Shown here piece after piece: positions 51,502-60,526 of a stretch of DNA of 64,000 nucleotides (positions are counted from its first letter, which is position 1; each line of letters begins with the position of its first letter). The notes beneath the pieces are model-generated. The model ran no database searches, was not told the origin of the DNA, and saw nothing but the letters and a program-made list of their open reading frames with translations. Source of the DNA: Gracilimonas sp965227785 (GTDB taxonomy: Bacteria; Bacteroidota; Rhodothermia; Balneolales; Balneolaceae); contig NZ_OZ245785.1 in the NCBI RefSeq assembly GCF_965227785.1, forward strand, positions 310,001 to 374,000, given 5' to 3'. A program made the position numbers and the translations under genes.

Positions 51502-51741
51502 ATGTCACAAGACGTAGAATCAAAAGTAAAAGCTATCATTGTAGATAAACTTGGTGTAGACGAATCAGAAGTTGCAGGTGATGCAAACTTCACTAACGAT
51601 CTCGGAGCCGATTCTCTGGACACAGTAGAATTGATCATGGAGTTCGAAAAAGAATTCGATCTCAGTATTCCTGACGAAGACGCTGAAAACATCGCCACTG
51701 TAGGGGATGCGGTAAGTTACCTTTCAGGAAAACTGTCTTAA
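51502..51741 (+). CDS. acpP: acyl carrier protein
   Basis: 79-aa acidic four-helix protein. Ser38 in LGADSLDTVEL is the phosphopantetheine site, and IVDKLGVDESEV and LSIPDEDAENIATVGDAVSY are typical helices. AAGGA stands 8 bases before the ATG. It lies between fabG and fabF, as in E. coli, and shuttles acyl chains in this pathway and to PlsX. Confidence 0.98.
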   Translation: MSQDVESKVKAIIVDKLGVDESEVAGDANFTNDLGADSLDTVELIMEFEKEFDLSIPDEDAENIATVGDAVSYLSGKLS

Positions 51742-51778
51742 TTAGTTAAATACGTACTACATTTAATAACACATTCCT

Positions 51779-53023
51779 ATGAGCACTCGCAGAGTTGTAG
51801 TAACAGGTATCGGTGCCTTTACCCCAATCGGGAAAAGTGCACCGGACTTCTGGAACGGTTTAGTTTCAGGTAAAAACGGAGTCCGGCCTGTCGAACATTT
51901 TGATACAACCGACTTCGCCACAAAATTTGCTGCTCAGATTGAGGACTACGATTATTCCAATTATTTCGATCGTAAAGAAGCCCGGCGGTTAGATAAAGTG
52001 GCACAGTATGCTCTTATCGCTTCCGGCGAAGCGCTCGAAGACAGTAAGCTTGATCTGGAAAAGATAAACAAGGACGAGGTTGCTGTATTGGTGGGAACCG
52101 GTATCGGTGGCATGGAAACTTTCTATGAGCAATCGATATCGTTTCATGAGCACGGACCAAGAGGGGTTTCCCCATTCTTTATCCCTATGCTTATTCCTGA
52201 TATCGTATCCGGGCAAATTTCCATTAAATATGGATTCAAAGGTCCGAACTACTGTGCGGTATCTGCATGCGCTACGGGTTCTCATAACATCGGGCTTGCC
52301 TATGATACCATCCGGTATGGACAGGCAGACTACGCCGTTGCCGGTGGAACTGAAGCCCCGGTTACCAAAATCGGGATTTCCGGTTTCAACAGCATGAAGG
52401 CAATGTCTACCCGAAACGATTCTCCTGAAACAGCCTCACGTCCATTCGATAAAGATCGTGATGGATTTGTATTGGGTGAAGGTGCAGGTATTTTCATTCT
52501 TGAAAGCCTGGAATCTGCTCTCGATCGTGGTGCACGTATTTACGGTGAAATCAAAGGGTATGGCTTTTCTGCCGATGCACATCACATCACCGCTCCCGAT
52601 CCTGATGGAAACGGGGTGATTCTGGCTATGACCAAAGCCATGAAGGCAGCGGGCATTAAGCCGGAAGATGTAGATCACATCAACATGCATGGTACATCCA
52701 CACCATTGGGTGATATAGCTGAAACCAATACCATTAAGAAAGTATTTGGTGATCATGCGAAGAAAATCAACCTGAACTCTACCAAGAGTATGCACGGTCA
52801 TACTTTGGGAGCTGCAGGTGCTATTGAGTCTATCGCATCGCTTCTGGCTATATATCATGGCATGGTTCCTCCAACCGTTAACATCGAAAATCAGGATCCG
52901 GAATGTGATCTGAACTACACAGCTAATGAAGCGGTAGTTCGCGATGTTGAATATGCGCTTAACAATGCATTCGGTTTCGGTGGCCATAATTCAACCCTCG
53001 TATTTAAAAAGTACAAGGACTAA
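51779..53023 (+). CDS. fabF: 3-oxoacyl-ACP synthase II
   Basis: 414-aa elongating condensing enzyme. The Cys164 nucleophile is in VSACATGSHNIG, with His in NMHGTSTPLGD near 302-312 and His in KSMHGHTLGAAGA near 335-347. The length is normal. It extends acyl-ACP chains, and FabF-type enzymes also lengthen unsaturated acyl chains. It is 37 bases after acpP and 6 before rnc. Confidence 0.97.
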   Translation: MSTRRVVVTGIGAFTPIGKSAPDFWNGLVSGKNGVRPVEHFDTTDFATKFAAQIEDYDYSNYFDRKEARRLDKVAQYALIASGEALEDSKLDLEKINKDEVAVLVGTGIGGMETFYEQSISFHEHGPRGVSPFFIPMLIPDIVSGQISIKYGFKGPNYCAVSACATGSHNIGLAYDTIRYGQADYAVAGGTEAPVTKIGISGFNSMKAMSTRNDSPETASRPFDKDRDGFVLGEGAGIFILESLESALDRGARIYGEIKGYGFSADAHHITAPDPDGNGVILAMTKAMKAAGIKPEDVDHINMHGTSTPLGDIAETNTIKKVFGDHAKKINLNSTKSMHGHTLGAAGAIESIASLLAIYHGMVPPTVNIENQDPECDLNYTANEAVVRDVEYALNNAFGFGGHNSTLVFKKYKD

Positions 53024-53029
53024 GCATTC

Positions 53030-53776
53030 ATGCCCGATTGGTTCAGGTCTCTTTTTACTAAGAAGAAGAAATCAGATCTTAGCCCTGAACTTAAAAGCAG
53101 AATTGAGAGATTAGAAAGGATCGTTGGTTTTCAAATCGACGATCCTTCTCTTTTCCTAAAAGCTCTGCGTCATCGCTCCACGCTTTCCCAGGAGCAATAT
53201 GAAACCTATGACTCTTATGAGCGCCTCGAATTTTTAGGGGACGCGGTTCTGGATTTGATTGCCGCTGAAATTTTATTCAATCAATACCCTGAGAAAGACG
53301 AAGGATTCCTGACCAAAGTCCGGGCCAAACTGGTAAGGGGAGAAACGCTGTCTGATTTTTCAAAGAAGTTAGGCATAGAGGATTTGATGGAATTAGGAGA
53401 GAGAAACGGGAGTACAAAGGTTTCTAAGAGTATCCTGGCTGATGCTTTTGAATCGATCATAGCTGCTATTTACATCACAAAGGGATATCAGCATGCTTAT
53501 GAATTTGTTGATAAGGTGATTGAAGAAAACCTGATCATCAAAGAACTCATAAATACGCTGGACAACTATAAAAGTGCGTTGCTTGAGTATGCACAGGCTG
53601 AGAAAATGCCCATTCCCCAATATGAGCTGATCAATGAAAGTGGGCCGGGACATAATCGTACTTTTGAAGTGAAAGTACTCATAGGGGATAAACAACTTGG
53701 CACCGGTATCGGGAAAAGCAAGAAAAAGGCCGAACAAAAAGCAGCCCGCGAAGCACTCAAGAGTATTAAAGACTGA
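53030..53776 (+). CDS. rnc: ribonuclease III
   Basis: 248-aa dsRNA endonuclease for rRNA and mRNA processing. The signature YERLEFLGDAVLDLI is at 63-77, with the second acidic patch LADAFESIIAAIY near 136-148. A double-stranded RNA-binding domain spans about 175-247 (LLEYAQAEKMPIPQYE, SKKKAEQKAAREAL). It is the last gene of the fab operon, 6 bases after fabF; the fab-acpP-fabF-rnc order is common in Bacteroidota and Firmicutes. Confidence 0.97.
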   Translation: MPDWFRSLFTKKKKSDLSPELKSRIERLERIVGFQIDDPSLFLKALRHRSTLSQEQYETYDSYERLEFLGDAVLDLIAAEILFNQYPEKDEGFLTKVRAKLVRGETLSDFSKKLGIEDLMELGERNGSTKVSKSILADAFESIIAAIYITKGYQHAYEFVDKVIEENLIIKELINTLDNYKSALLEYAQAEKMPIPQYELINESGPGHNRTFEVKVLIGDKQLGTGIGKSKKKAEQKAAREALKSIKD

Positions 53777-53889
53777 TTACTTATTTTTCCGGGTAGTTAT
53801 AAAGAAATAAGCGTCGCCAAACTTGTTTTTTGATGGATTAAGCCCGATTCTTAGCCCGTTCACTACAGGCTCATGCAAAAGAAAAATCC

Positions 53890-55272
53890 ATGTTTGTTCA
53901 ACTCATAAAACCGGAATTCGAAGAGCTCATCGCCTCCAAAGATTGGGTTGCCTTGAAAGAGGTATTGAACGATGTGCCTGCCGCTGACATAGCTGATCTG
54001 TTACTTGAATTGCAGGGTGATATTGCGGTCGTCGTTTTCCGGCTCTTGAAGAAACCGGTGGCTGCCGATGTTTTTACAGAACTCCCGTCTTCTAAAGGTG
54101 TAGAGCTTCTTGAGCTGTTCAGTAAGCAACAACTGAGCGATGTGATGGGCAATCTGGAACCGGATGAGCAGGTTTCGATTTTAGAGGAACTGCCAGGCCA
54201 CCTTACCCAGCGGGTGATGAATTCCATCAATCGGGAAGATCAGAAACAGCTTAAAAAGCTTTTGGGGTACCCGGAAGAAAGTGTTGGGCGTTTGATGACG
54301 CCACGTTACGTTCGGGTAAAATCGGATTGGTCGATAGAGCGGAGTATGGCTCATATCCGAAAGTATGGTGAAACTGCCGAGACCATCAACGTAATTTATG
54401 TGGTTGATGACAAAGAGCACCTGATTGATGACTTGCGGATCACACACCTCATCCTGGCCAATCAGGAGGATCAGATTGACGTGTTAATGGACCGCTCTTT
54501 TGAAGCTCTTTCCGTATATGATGATCAGGAAGAGGCGGTAAAGATGCTGGCCAAATATGACCGGGTAGCTTTGCCTGTAGTTGACTCGGATGGAGTACTT
54601 GTGGGAATTGTGACTGCCGATGATGTGATTGACGTTGCCGAGGAAGAGACCACAGAGGATATGCAGAAAATGGCGGGTATGGATGCACTGGATGACTATT
54701 ATTCTCAGTCCTCCATTTTTGATATTGTTAAAAAACGGCTTTGGTGGTTGATCGTTCTTTTTGTTGGTCAGATTTTAACAGCCATCGCTATGGGTGGGTA
54801 TGAAGAAGTGCTTCAGAAAGTAGTGGCCCTGTCATTTTTTGTCCCTTTGATTATCTCCAGCGGCGGTAACTCAGGCTCTCAGGCAGCAACATTGGTCATA
54901 CGTGCACTCGCCACCGACGACCTTAAACCGGAAGACTGGAAAAAAGTATTCAGGCGGGAATTCACATCTGGTCTGATGCTGGGCGGTTTAATTGGTCTGT
55001 TAGGTTTTTTCACTTTAATAGGTTGGGATTTAATTGGCGGAGCTGAGCTGTCCAATACCGTACTTCTTACTGCGGGAGTTATTGGATTGAGCCTTTTTTC
55101 CATTGTGTTATTTGGGAATTTTACCGGAGCCATGCTACCGTTCTTCCTTTCAAAAATGAATTTGGATCCGGCTGTATCTTCTGCACCTTTTGTTGCAACT
55201 ATAGTAGATGTGAGTGGAATCATTATTTATTTTACCATAGCAATTGTACTTTTAAGCGGAACCTTACTTTAA
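53890..55272 (+). CDS. mgtE: magnesium transporter MgtE
   Basis: 460-aa Mg2+ channel. The N-terminal alpha domain (about 1-130, PAADIADLLLELQ) and two CBS domains (about 135-255, RLMTPRYVRV and GIVTADDVIDVAEEETTEDM) form the cytoplasmic sensor; five helices (about 285-458) form the pore. ISSGGNSGSQAATLVIRALA is the pore-lining stretch of the family. The length matches other members. It is 113 bases after rnc and 16 before thyA, likely co-transcribed with thyA. Confidence 0.95.
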   Translation: MFVQLIKPEFEELIASKDWVALKEVLNDVPAADIADLLLELQGDIAVVVFRLLKKPVAADVFTELPSSKGVELLELFSKQQLSDVMGNLEPDEQVSILEELPGHLTQRVMNSINREDQKQLKKLLGYPEESVGRLMTPRYVRVKSDWSIERSMAHIRKYGETAETINVIYVVDDKEHLIDDLRITHLILANQEDQIDVLMDRSFEALSVYDDQEEAVKMLAKYDRVALPVVDSDGVLVGIVTADDVIDVAEEETTEDMQKMAGMDALDDYYSQSSIFDIVKKRLWWLIVLFVGQILTAIAMGGYEEVLQKVVALSFFVPLIISSGGNSGSQAATLVIRALATDDLKPEDWKKVFRREFTSGLMLGGLIGLLGFFTLIGWDLIGGAELSNTVLLTAGVIGLSLFSIVLFGNFTGAMLPFFLSKMNLDPAVSSAPFVATIVDVSGIIIYFTIAIVLLSGTLL

Positions 55273-55288
55273 AGCCCAAAATATTTCG

Positions 55289-56137
55289 ATGAAAGCATAT
55301 CACGATCTTGTAAAAAGCGTACTTGAAAATGGGGTCAGGAAAGAAAACCGGACCGGCACCGATACGATTTCAAATTTTGCTGAATTTTATAAAGTAGATT
55401 TATCGGATGGTTTTCCTCTGCTAACAACCAAAAAAGTATATTTCAGGTCGGTGATTTTAGAAATGCTTTGGTACCTGAGGGGAGAGGATCACATTCGCTG
55501 GTTACGGGATGAAAATGATTGCCATATATGGGACGCCTGGGCAGATGAAGACGGGCATGTTGGTCCCATTTATCCCGTGCTCTGGCGAAGGTTTCCTTAT
55601 TTTGAAAAAGAATCGGTACGATTTGAAGGGAACGGTTCAGCCATTGATAAAGAGGTATGGGTACAAAAAGAATTTGATCAGGTTCAACGCGCTATTGATA
55701 TGCTGAAGAATAATCCGAACAGCAGGCGAATTGTTGTGAGTGCCTGGCACCCGGGTTTGCTGGATGAAATGGGACTTCCACCATGCCACCTGATGTATAT
55801 TTTCAATGTGGCAGATGGTAAACTGAATTGCCATTTAACCCAACGCTCCGGCGACATTGCACTTGGTATTCCGTTTAACCTGGCCTGCTATTCTGCCTTA
55901 ACCCTCGCCATTGCTCAGGAAGTAGGGCTTAAACCTGGAACATTCGCACACTCTATTGTGGATGCCCATATCTACGTAAATCACGTGGACGGCTTGAAGG
56001 AGCAGCTTACCCGGAAACCTAAACCGCTTCCAACTTTGAAAATAGCTAACAAACCGGTTGATGAACTCACCTTTGATGATTTCACTTTGGAAAATTACGA
56101 TCCTGATCCGGTGATAAAATTTGAGGTTGCGGTATGA
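55289..56137 (+). CDS. thyA: thymidylate synthase
   Basis: 282-aa methylene-tetrahydrofolate-dependent dTMP synthase. The Cys166 nucleophile is in MGLPPCHLMYIF, RRIVVSAWHPG is at 146-156, and YVNHVDGLKEQLTR lies near the C-terminus. RTGTDTISNF at 21-30 binds dUMP. A short extra stretch near 105-130 makes it about 18 aa longer than the E. coli enzyme. It overlaps folA by 4 bases (ATGA), so dTMP synthesis and folate recycling are coupled. Confidence 0.97.
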   Translation: MKAYHDLVKSVLENGVRKENRTGTDTISNFAEFYKVDLSDGFPLLTTKKVYFRSVILEMLWYLRGEDHIRWLRDENDCHIWDAWADEDGHVGPIYPVLWRRFPYFEKESVRFEGNGSAIDKEVWVQKEFDQVQRAIDMLKNNPNSRRIVVSAWHPGLLDEMGLPPCHLMYIFNVADGKLNCHLTQRSGDIALGIPFNLACYSALTLAIAQEVGLKPGTFAHSIVDAHIYVNHVDGLKEQLTRKPKPLPTLKIANKPVDELTFDDFTLENYDPDPVIKFEVAV

Positions 56138-56601
56138 CCATCACTCTTGTGGCTGCGCATGATCCCAACCTTGTGATAGGTAAAGAGGGAGGACTGCCCT
56201 GGAGATACCCTGAAGATTTAAAACATTTTAAAAGAACCACTCTTGGCAGAACCATTATTATGGGTCGGGGTGTTTTTGAGGAATTAAATGAAATCCCCCT
56301 TCCAGAGCGGAAGAATATTGTACTCTCCACAACCCAAAATTACGATAATGTTGATACCTATTCTTCTCTCGAAGATGCATTAAAATCGTCTAATGAGGAG
56401 GAGGTTTTTATCATTGGTGGTGGTGTATTATATAGAGAAACTATGGATATAGCCGATAAGCTTATCATCACAGAAATCCATCAGGAATATGAAGGAGATA
56501 CCTATTTTCCGGAGTATAGAGACGAAATAGGAACATCCTGGAAGGAAGTGTCGAGAGAAGATTACGAAGAGCTTAGCTTCGTCACTTACGAGCGCCGCTG
56601 A
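56134..56601 (+). CDS. folA: dihydrofolate reductase
   Basis: 155-aa NADPH-dependent enzyme regenerating tetrahydrofolate. DPNLVIGKEGGLPWRYPEDL is at about 10-29. The MGRGVFEEL segment replaces the more usual MGRKTYESI, and VFIIGGGVLYRE near 91-102 binds the cofactor. The length is normal. It shares the thyA operon and starts on the last bases of thyA. A 93-base gap follows. Confidence 0.95.
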   Translation: MTITLVAAHDPNLVIGKEGGLPWRYPEDLKHFKRTTLGRTIIMGRGVFEELNEIPLPERKNIVLSTTQNYDNVDTYSSLEDALKSSNEEEVFIIGGGVLYRETMDIADKLIITEIHQEYEGDTYFPEYRDEIGTSWKEVSREDYEELSFVTYERR

Positions 56602-56661
56602 CGCATGTATTAACAAGTATTAATTAAGAAAGATTAACCTGTAATCCGCGGCCTCTTTTAA

Positions 56662-56669
56662 TAATTTTG
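56662..56669 (+). promoter_or_regulatory. -7 element TAATTTTG before the response regulator
   Basis: TAATTTTG matches TAnnTTTG and is 26 bases before the ATG at 56695. No good -33 TTG is found. Confidence 0.35.
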
Positions 56670-56694
56670 ATGAGTTGAGTTACGTGAGTGGCTA

Positions 56695-57141
56695 ATGTCA
56701 TTTAAAAAAATGAGCCAGGCTTTAAAACATATTTCCTCTAAAAAAGATACGAAGGCTCTAAAAGCTCTGATCGTCGATGATCTGAAAGTGAATCGCAGTC
56801 TGGCCAGAATTATGCTTGAGAGAAATAACTTCGAGATTACTGAAGCAGAAAACGGAGCAGAAGCTCTTCTGCATTATGATGGATTAAAACCGGATGTTAT
56901 ACTTATGGATATTTGCATGCCTGTGATGGGGGGAGTAGAAGCCATGAGAAAGATCAGAAAGTTGAATAATGATGATACCGGTAGTATTCCGATTATTGCT
57001 TTTACTTCAGGTGAGCACGATGAGTCTAGAGCTGAATTGATGGACCAGGGTTTCTCAGAATACCTGAAAAAGCCATTTAAAGAGCAAGATCTCTTCGACG
57101 CAATTTCCCAATTCCTTCCCGTTAGGAAAACAGCTTCCTAA
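56695..57141 (+). CDS. single-domain response regulator (CheY-like)
   Basis: 148 aa. An N-terminal basic extension (about 1-22) is followed by one receiver domain: acid pocket Asp28-Asp29, phosphate acceptor Asp72 in VILMDICMPVMGG, Thr in IAFTSG near 106-108, and Lys in YLKKPF near 127-129. There is no output domain and no kinase nearby, so it probably works by protein contact or in a phosphorelay with a distant kinase. It converges on the HD phosphohydrolase gene, overlapping by 4 bases at the ends. Confidence 0.92.
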   Translation: MSFKKMSQALKHISSKKDTKALKALIVDDLKVNRSLARIMLERNNFEITEAENGAEALLHYDGLKPDVILMDICMPVMGGVEAMRKIRKLNNDDTGSIPIIAFTSGEHDESRAELMDQGFSEYLKKPFKEQDLFDAISQFLPVRKTAS

Positions 57142-58388
57142 ATACTGATATCCTTTAGGTGCACGCAGTAGTGCTTCACAACCGGCTCGGTTAGTGCAAT
57201 GATATTCTTTGTTTCCGCTGCTTTTGAAAACTCAATCGCTTTCTCATCCTCCAGAATCCAAATGCTTTCATTCTTATATTTGTAGGCTTCCGAATAGCTG
57301 TTCTCAAATCCTAAGTAATGATCTACAGATGATTCATCGGTAGGCAGTCGAAGTTTTTTAAGGGCTTTCTGAGTTTTTTGGGTGATTTCATTGAGCTGAG
57401 CCTTAGTTGGCTTTTTATCCAGAAAAGTGGTTCGGAACAGATCACGGTTCAGAAATCGATGGCAGAGATTTGACAGAATTTTGTCTCCGCATTTCTTCCA
57501 GATTTTTATGCTTAAGTACACATCATGATCATCCATTTCAGCGTAACGGTCAATCATTTGTTTGGATATTGTTTTTTTTGCTGAGGGCTGATCGGTCAGG
57601 AAATACTGAAGGGCGGGGGAGGCAAAATCCAGTTCTTTTCCGTCGGAAATTAACTGGAGCACCCGTTTAAATATGCTTCGAAGGAGAAAATCCGCACTTA
57701 GAACGGTTTTGTGCTGGTACACCTGCATATACATCAAACGGCGGGCAATGATATAATTCTCTACGGCATAAATTCCCTTCTTCTCAATCACGATATTACC
57801 CTTAAAGACCCGCATGGTTTTCAGGATGCGATTAATGCCAACCGTTCCTTCAGAAACACCGGTAAAAAAGCTGTCTCTTCGCAGGTAGTCAAGGCGATCC
57901 AAATCGAGCTGTGAAGAAATCAGTTGATGCAAGAACTTCTTTTTATGTTGGTTGGTAAAAATATCAATAGCCGTATCCAGTGCTCCATGAAACTCCTTAT
58001 TTAGCTCTTTCATGATAGAAAGGCTCATCATCTCATGGTTGAAGTCTTTTATTAGCGAATGCTCAAGCGTATGGGAAAGAGGGCCATGGCCAACATCATG
58101 CAGCAAAATAGCCATCAGTGTCCCTTCGTACTCTGGCTGACTTATGGTTGTATCCTTCTCACGTAGGTTGTTAAGTACGCGTTGACCTAACTCAAGGGCC
58201 CCTAAAGCATGTGAAAACCGGGAATGTTCGGCAGCCGGAAAAACAAGATAACCTAGTCCAAGCTGGCGTATTCTCCTCAACCGTTGAACATAGGGGTGAT
58301 CAATCAGCCTTAGAATAGGACCTTTTGGAACGGTGATAAACCCATGAATCGGATCATTAAAAATTTTATACCGTGTGCTTTTGTCCAT
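57138..58388 (-). CDS. HD-domain phosphohydrolase (dNTPase-like)
   Basis: 416 aa from the ATG at 58388 (MDKSTRYKIFND); a longer frame to 58502 adds a non-conserved leader. FNDPIHGFITVPKGPI near 9-24 and HSRFSHALGALELG near 55-68 precede the metal motif LLHDVGHGPLSHTLEHS near 94-110. Such proteins of the SAMHD1/YpgQ-like COG1078 group hydrolyse deoxynucleoside triphosphates or related nucleotides. The substrate here is not shown. It is downstream of a thioesterase gene on the minus strand with an imperfect hairpin in the gap. Confidence 0.88.
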   Translation of the reverse strand: MDKSTRYKIFNDPIHGFITVPKGPILRLIDHPYVQRLRRIRQLGLGYLVFPAAEHSRFSHALGALELGQRVLNNLREKDTTISQPEYEGTLMAILLHDVGHGPLSHTLEHSLIKDFNHEMMSLSIMKELNKEFHGALDTAIDIFTNQHKKKFLHQLISSQLDLDRLDYLRRDSFFTGVSEGTVGINRILKTMRVFKGNIVIEKKGIYAVENYIIARRLMYMQVYQHKTVLSADFLLRSIFKRVLQLISDGKELDFASPALQYFLTDQPSAKKTISKQMIDRYAEMDDHDVYLSIKIWKKCGDKILSNLCHRFLNRDLFRTTFLDKKPTKAQLNEITQKTQKALKKLRLPTDESSVDHYLGFENSYSEAYKYKNESIWILEDEKAIEFSKAAETKNIIALTEPVVKHYCVHLKDISI

Positions 58389-58461
58389 GTATTTTAAGGA
58401 GAATTGTGCTTGAACTATTGAAGATATACAGAAATAAGGTAAAGAGTGATATGGTGAAGGG

Positions 58462-58525
58462 GTGATAAAGTGATTGGGTAATTTTTTTATAAAAAAAGTC
58501 ATTTTATTACCTGTTCACTCATCAC
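58462..58525. repeat. 64-base imperfect hairpin between thioesterase and HD genes
   Basis: GTGAT, AGTGA and GGTAAT on the left (58462-58466, 58469-58473, 58477-58482) pair with ATTACC, TCACT and ATCAC on the right (58506-58511, 58515-58519, 58521-58525), giving 16 base pairs with small bulges. Beside the right arm TCACTCA is repeated in tandem (58515, 58522, with a variant at 58529). The loop holds a T7-A-T-A7-like self-complementary stretch. Confidence 0.5.
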
Positions 58526-58528
58526 TCA

Positions 58529-58960
58529 TCACTTAACTATCATCTCGTTTAAATTTTCGATCTCAGGGAGGCGGGTAGGACGCTTTTTGTTGATATCATA
58601 CCAGACACCAGTCGACCTGGCTATTCCCATCAAATTTTTTGACTTCTTATCGTAAATACCCTGAACAGCCTCAATGCTGGAGTTTCCTACTTCACCGACT
58701 CCCGTTCCTACCAATAATGTTGAGGGAAAAGTAATTTGCTTCAGGTATTCGATGGTAATCTTTACAAGTACAAAGGTTTTGCCTTGTGTGAATTCATTCT
58801 GCATCTGTCCAACTTCACCCAAAAACTGTATGCGGGCTTCTTCCAGGTAGGTATTGAACAGAGCGTTGTTTACATGGTTTAGCGGATCCAGGTCCCGAAA
58901 ACGAACAGGGATTTCAGTCCAGTGATAGAAAGTTTCAGGGTTATATTCAGGTCTAAACAT
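58529..58960 (-). CDS. acyl-CoA thioesterase, 4-hydroxybenzoyl-CoA/hotdog type
   Basis: 143 aa from the ATG at 58960 (MFRPEYNPET); an in-frame longer start to 59065 is less likely. EIPVRFRDLDPLNHVNNALF near 16-35 carries the catalytic aspartate (DLDPLNHVNN) of the 4HBT hotdog family, followed by EEARIQFL. Acyl-CoA or acyl-ACP hydrolysis is the family role, and the exact substrate is unknown. It is divergent from the M42 peptidase with 123 bases between and upstream of the HD gene on the same strand. Confidence 0.85.
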   Translation of the reverse strand: MFRPEYNPETFYHWTEIPVRFRDLDPLNHVNNALFNTYLEEARIQFLGEVGQMQNEFTQGKTFVLVKITIEYLKQITFPSTLLVGTGVGEVGNSSIEAVQGIYDKKSKNLMGIARSTGVWYDINKKRPTRLPEIENLNEMIVK

Positions 58961-59083
58961 CAGTATTTTTTTGTTAAGAAGATGCGGGTGATCAGGCGAA
59001 ATGACAAATAGTATTAGGCTTATTCTGGAAGCTATATTTATTATATTCAACCCGATTAAATTCAAACCAAATTCAGTACACGA

Positions 59084-60166
59084 ATGGCCAAACAGAATGA
59101 ACGCGATTTTTTAGAAGAATTACTCATCACTCCAAGTCCGACCGGGTATGAAAAAGAGGGAGTAAAAGTCTGGAAGGAGTATGTTGAGCAGTTTGCAGAT
59201 GAGGTGGTAACGGATGCATATGGTTCAGCGGCAGCCAAAATAAATATGAGTGGAGATGTAGCTACTGTTATGCTTGAAGCCCATTGCGATGAAATCGGCA
59301 TGGTGGTTCAGCATATAACCGATCAAGGCTATGTGTATGTGAACAAATTGGGGGGAAGTGATTCGACTATTGCGCGTGCCAAAAAGGTTTTCATTCACAA
59401 TAAAAGAGGCCGGGTAGTAGGAGTTACCGGAAATACAGCTATTCACCTGCAGGACAATAAGAACGGTGGAGGTAAGCAACCCGCCTGGAAAGACATTTAC
59501 GTAGATATTGGAGTCTCATCCAAAGAAGAAGCCCTGGAGTTAGTGCAAATCGGAGATCCAATTACGTATGCCTCAGATACTGAATTTTTAAGTGATGACC
59601 GCCTCACAGCCCGGGCTTTGGATAACCGCATTGGCGGGTACATCATTGCAGAAGCTTTGCGAAAAATCAGCGAGCAAAAGAAAGATCTGAAGGTGAATGT
59701 AATTGCTTTGAACTCTATACAAGAGGAGGTAGGCGGATTCGGAGCGCGTATGATGAGTTACCGTTTTATGCCGGATGTTGCATTGGTTACTGATGTAACC
59801 CACGCTACTGATACACCGGGAATAGATCAAAAAGAGCACGGAACGGTAGAATTAGGGAAAGGCCCGACGGTGCAGCATGGTGGAGCTAACCATCCCAAGG
59901 TGGTTGAGTTTTTGGAAGAAGTTTGTGAGAAGAACGAAATCGACATTCAGCATGAGGCGACCAGTGTGCGAACCGGAACCGATACCGACAGTATTTTCTA
60001 TCAACAAACGGGTATTCCCAGCGCCTTGATCTCATTACCACTCAGATATATGCATTCTCCGGTCGAAATTTGCTCTATGAAGGACGTGGATGCTTTAGTT
60101 GACGTGATGGTCAAAGCAGTACTTTCGATGCGGCCTGATCAAACGTTTGGCGTTTTTGAAGATTGA
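59084..60166 (+). CDS. M42-family aminopeptidase/glutamyl-type metallopeptidase
   Basis: 360-aa dodecamer-forming aminopeptidase family. His67 and Asp69 in LEAHCDEIG, Asp in TARALDNRIGG near 180, Glu-Glu in IQEEVGGFGA near 211-215, Asp in TDVTHATDTPG near 227-235 and a late His in YMHSPVE near 324-330 give the complete two-metal site. It trims short peptides in the cytoplasm. The length is standard. It is alone on the plus strand and ends 9 bases before the stop of a convergent small membrane gene. Confidence 0.93.
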   Translation: MAKQNERDFLEELLITPSPTGYEKEGVKVWKEYVEQFADEVVTDAYGSAAAKINMSGDVATVMLEAHCDEIGMVVQHITDQGYVYVNKLGGSDSTIARAKKVFIHNKRGRVVGVTGNTAIHLQDNKNGGGKQPAWKDIYVDIGVSSKEEALELVQIGDPITYASDTEFLSDDRLTARALDNRIGGYIIAEALRKISEQKKDLKVNVIALNSIQEEVGGFGARMMSYRFMPDVALVTDVTHATDTPGIDQKEHGTVELGKGPTVQHGGANHPKVVEFLEEVCEKNEIDIQHEATSVRTGTDTDSIFYQQTGIPSALISLPLRYMHSPVEICSMKDVDALVDVMVKAVLSMRPDQTFGVFED

Positions 60167-60175
60167 TTTTAATAT

Positions 60176-60514
60176 CTATTTAAAAAAATTAAGTACATCA
60201 CTGATCAGGACTAGTAAGAAAACAAGAAATAACATCAAGAAAAATAAACTACTAAATAAGTATTTGAATCTTATAAGCTTTGTTCCTTCTCTTTTTATAT
60301 AACTCTTGATACTGAAATAGAGTCCAAAGGGTGAAAGAAAAAAGATAGTCAATAGAGGTAATCCAACTATAAAATCTTGGATGTAATGGTTCTCTATAAT
60401 AGGCCTTATTATAATTGATGCTAAAATAGTAAAAATGAAAAGGCCGCCATTTACTTTATAAACCTTAGCTGATTTTTCTAAATAATTATTTTCTTTTGTA
60501 TTAAGATCAGTCAT
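60176..60514 (-). CDS. hypothetical small membrane protein
   Basis: 112 aa with three strongly hydrophobic segments (about 23-42, 48-68, 88-110) linked by polar loops rich in Lys and Arg (IKSYIKREGTKLIRFKYL). I recognise no family. The DNA is clearly richer in A and T than its neighbours, and the codon use leans to AAA, ATA and TTT, which may signal recent gain or loose constraint. It lies between convergent M42 and the Sua5 gene on the minus strand, 12 bases downstream of the latter's stop, and may be co-transcribed with it. Confidence 0.6.
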   Translation of the reverse strand: MTDLNTKENNYLEKSAKVYKVNGGLFIFTILASIIIRPIIENHYIQDFIVGLPLLTIFFLSPFGLYFSIKSYIKREGTKLIRFKYLFSSLFFLMLFLVFLLVLISDVLNFFK

Positions 60515-60526
60515 GATTTGATGGAA

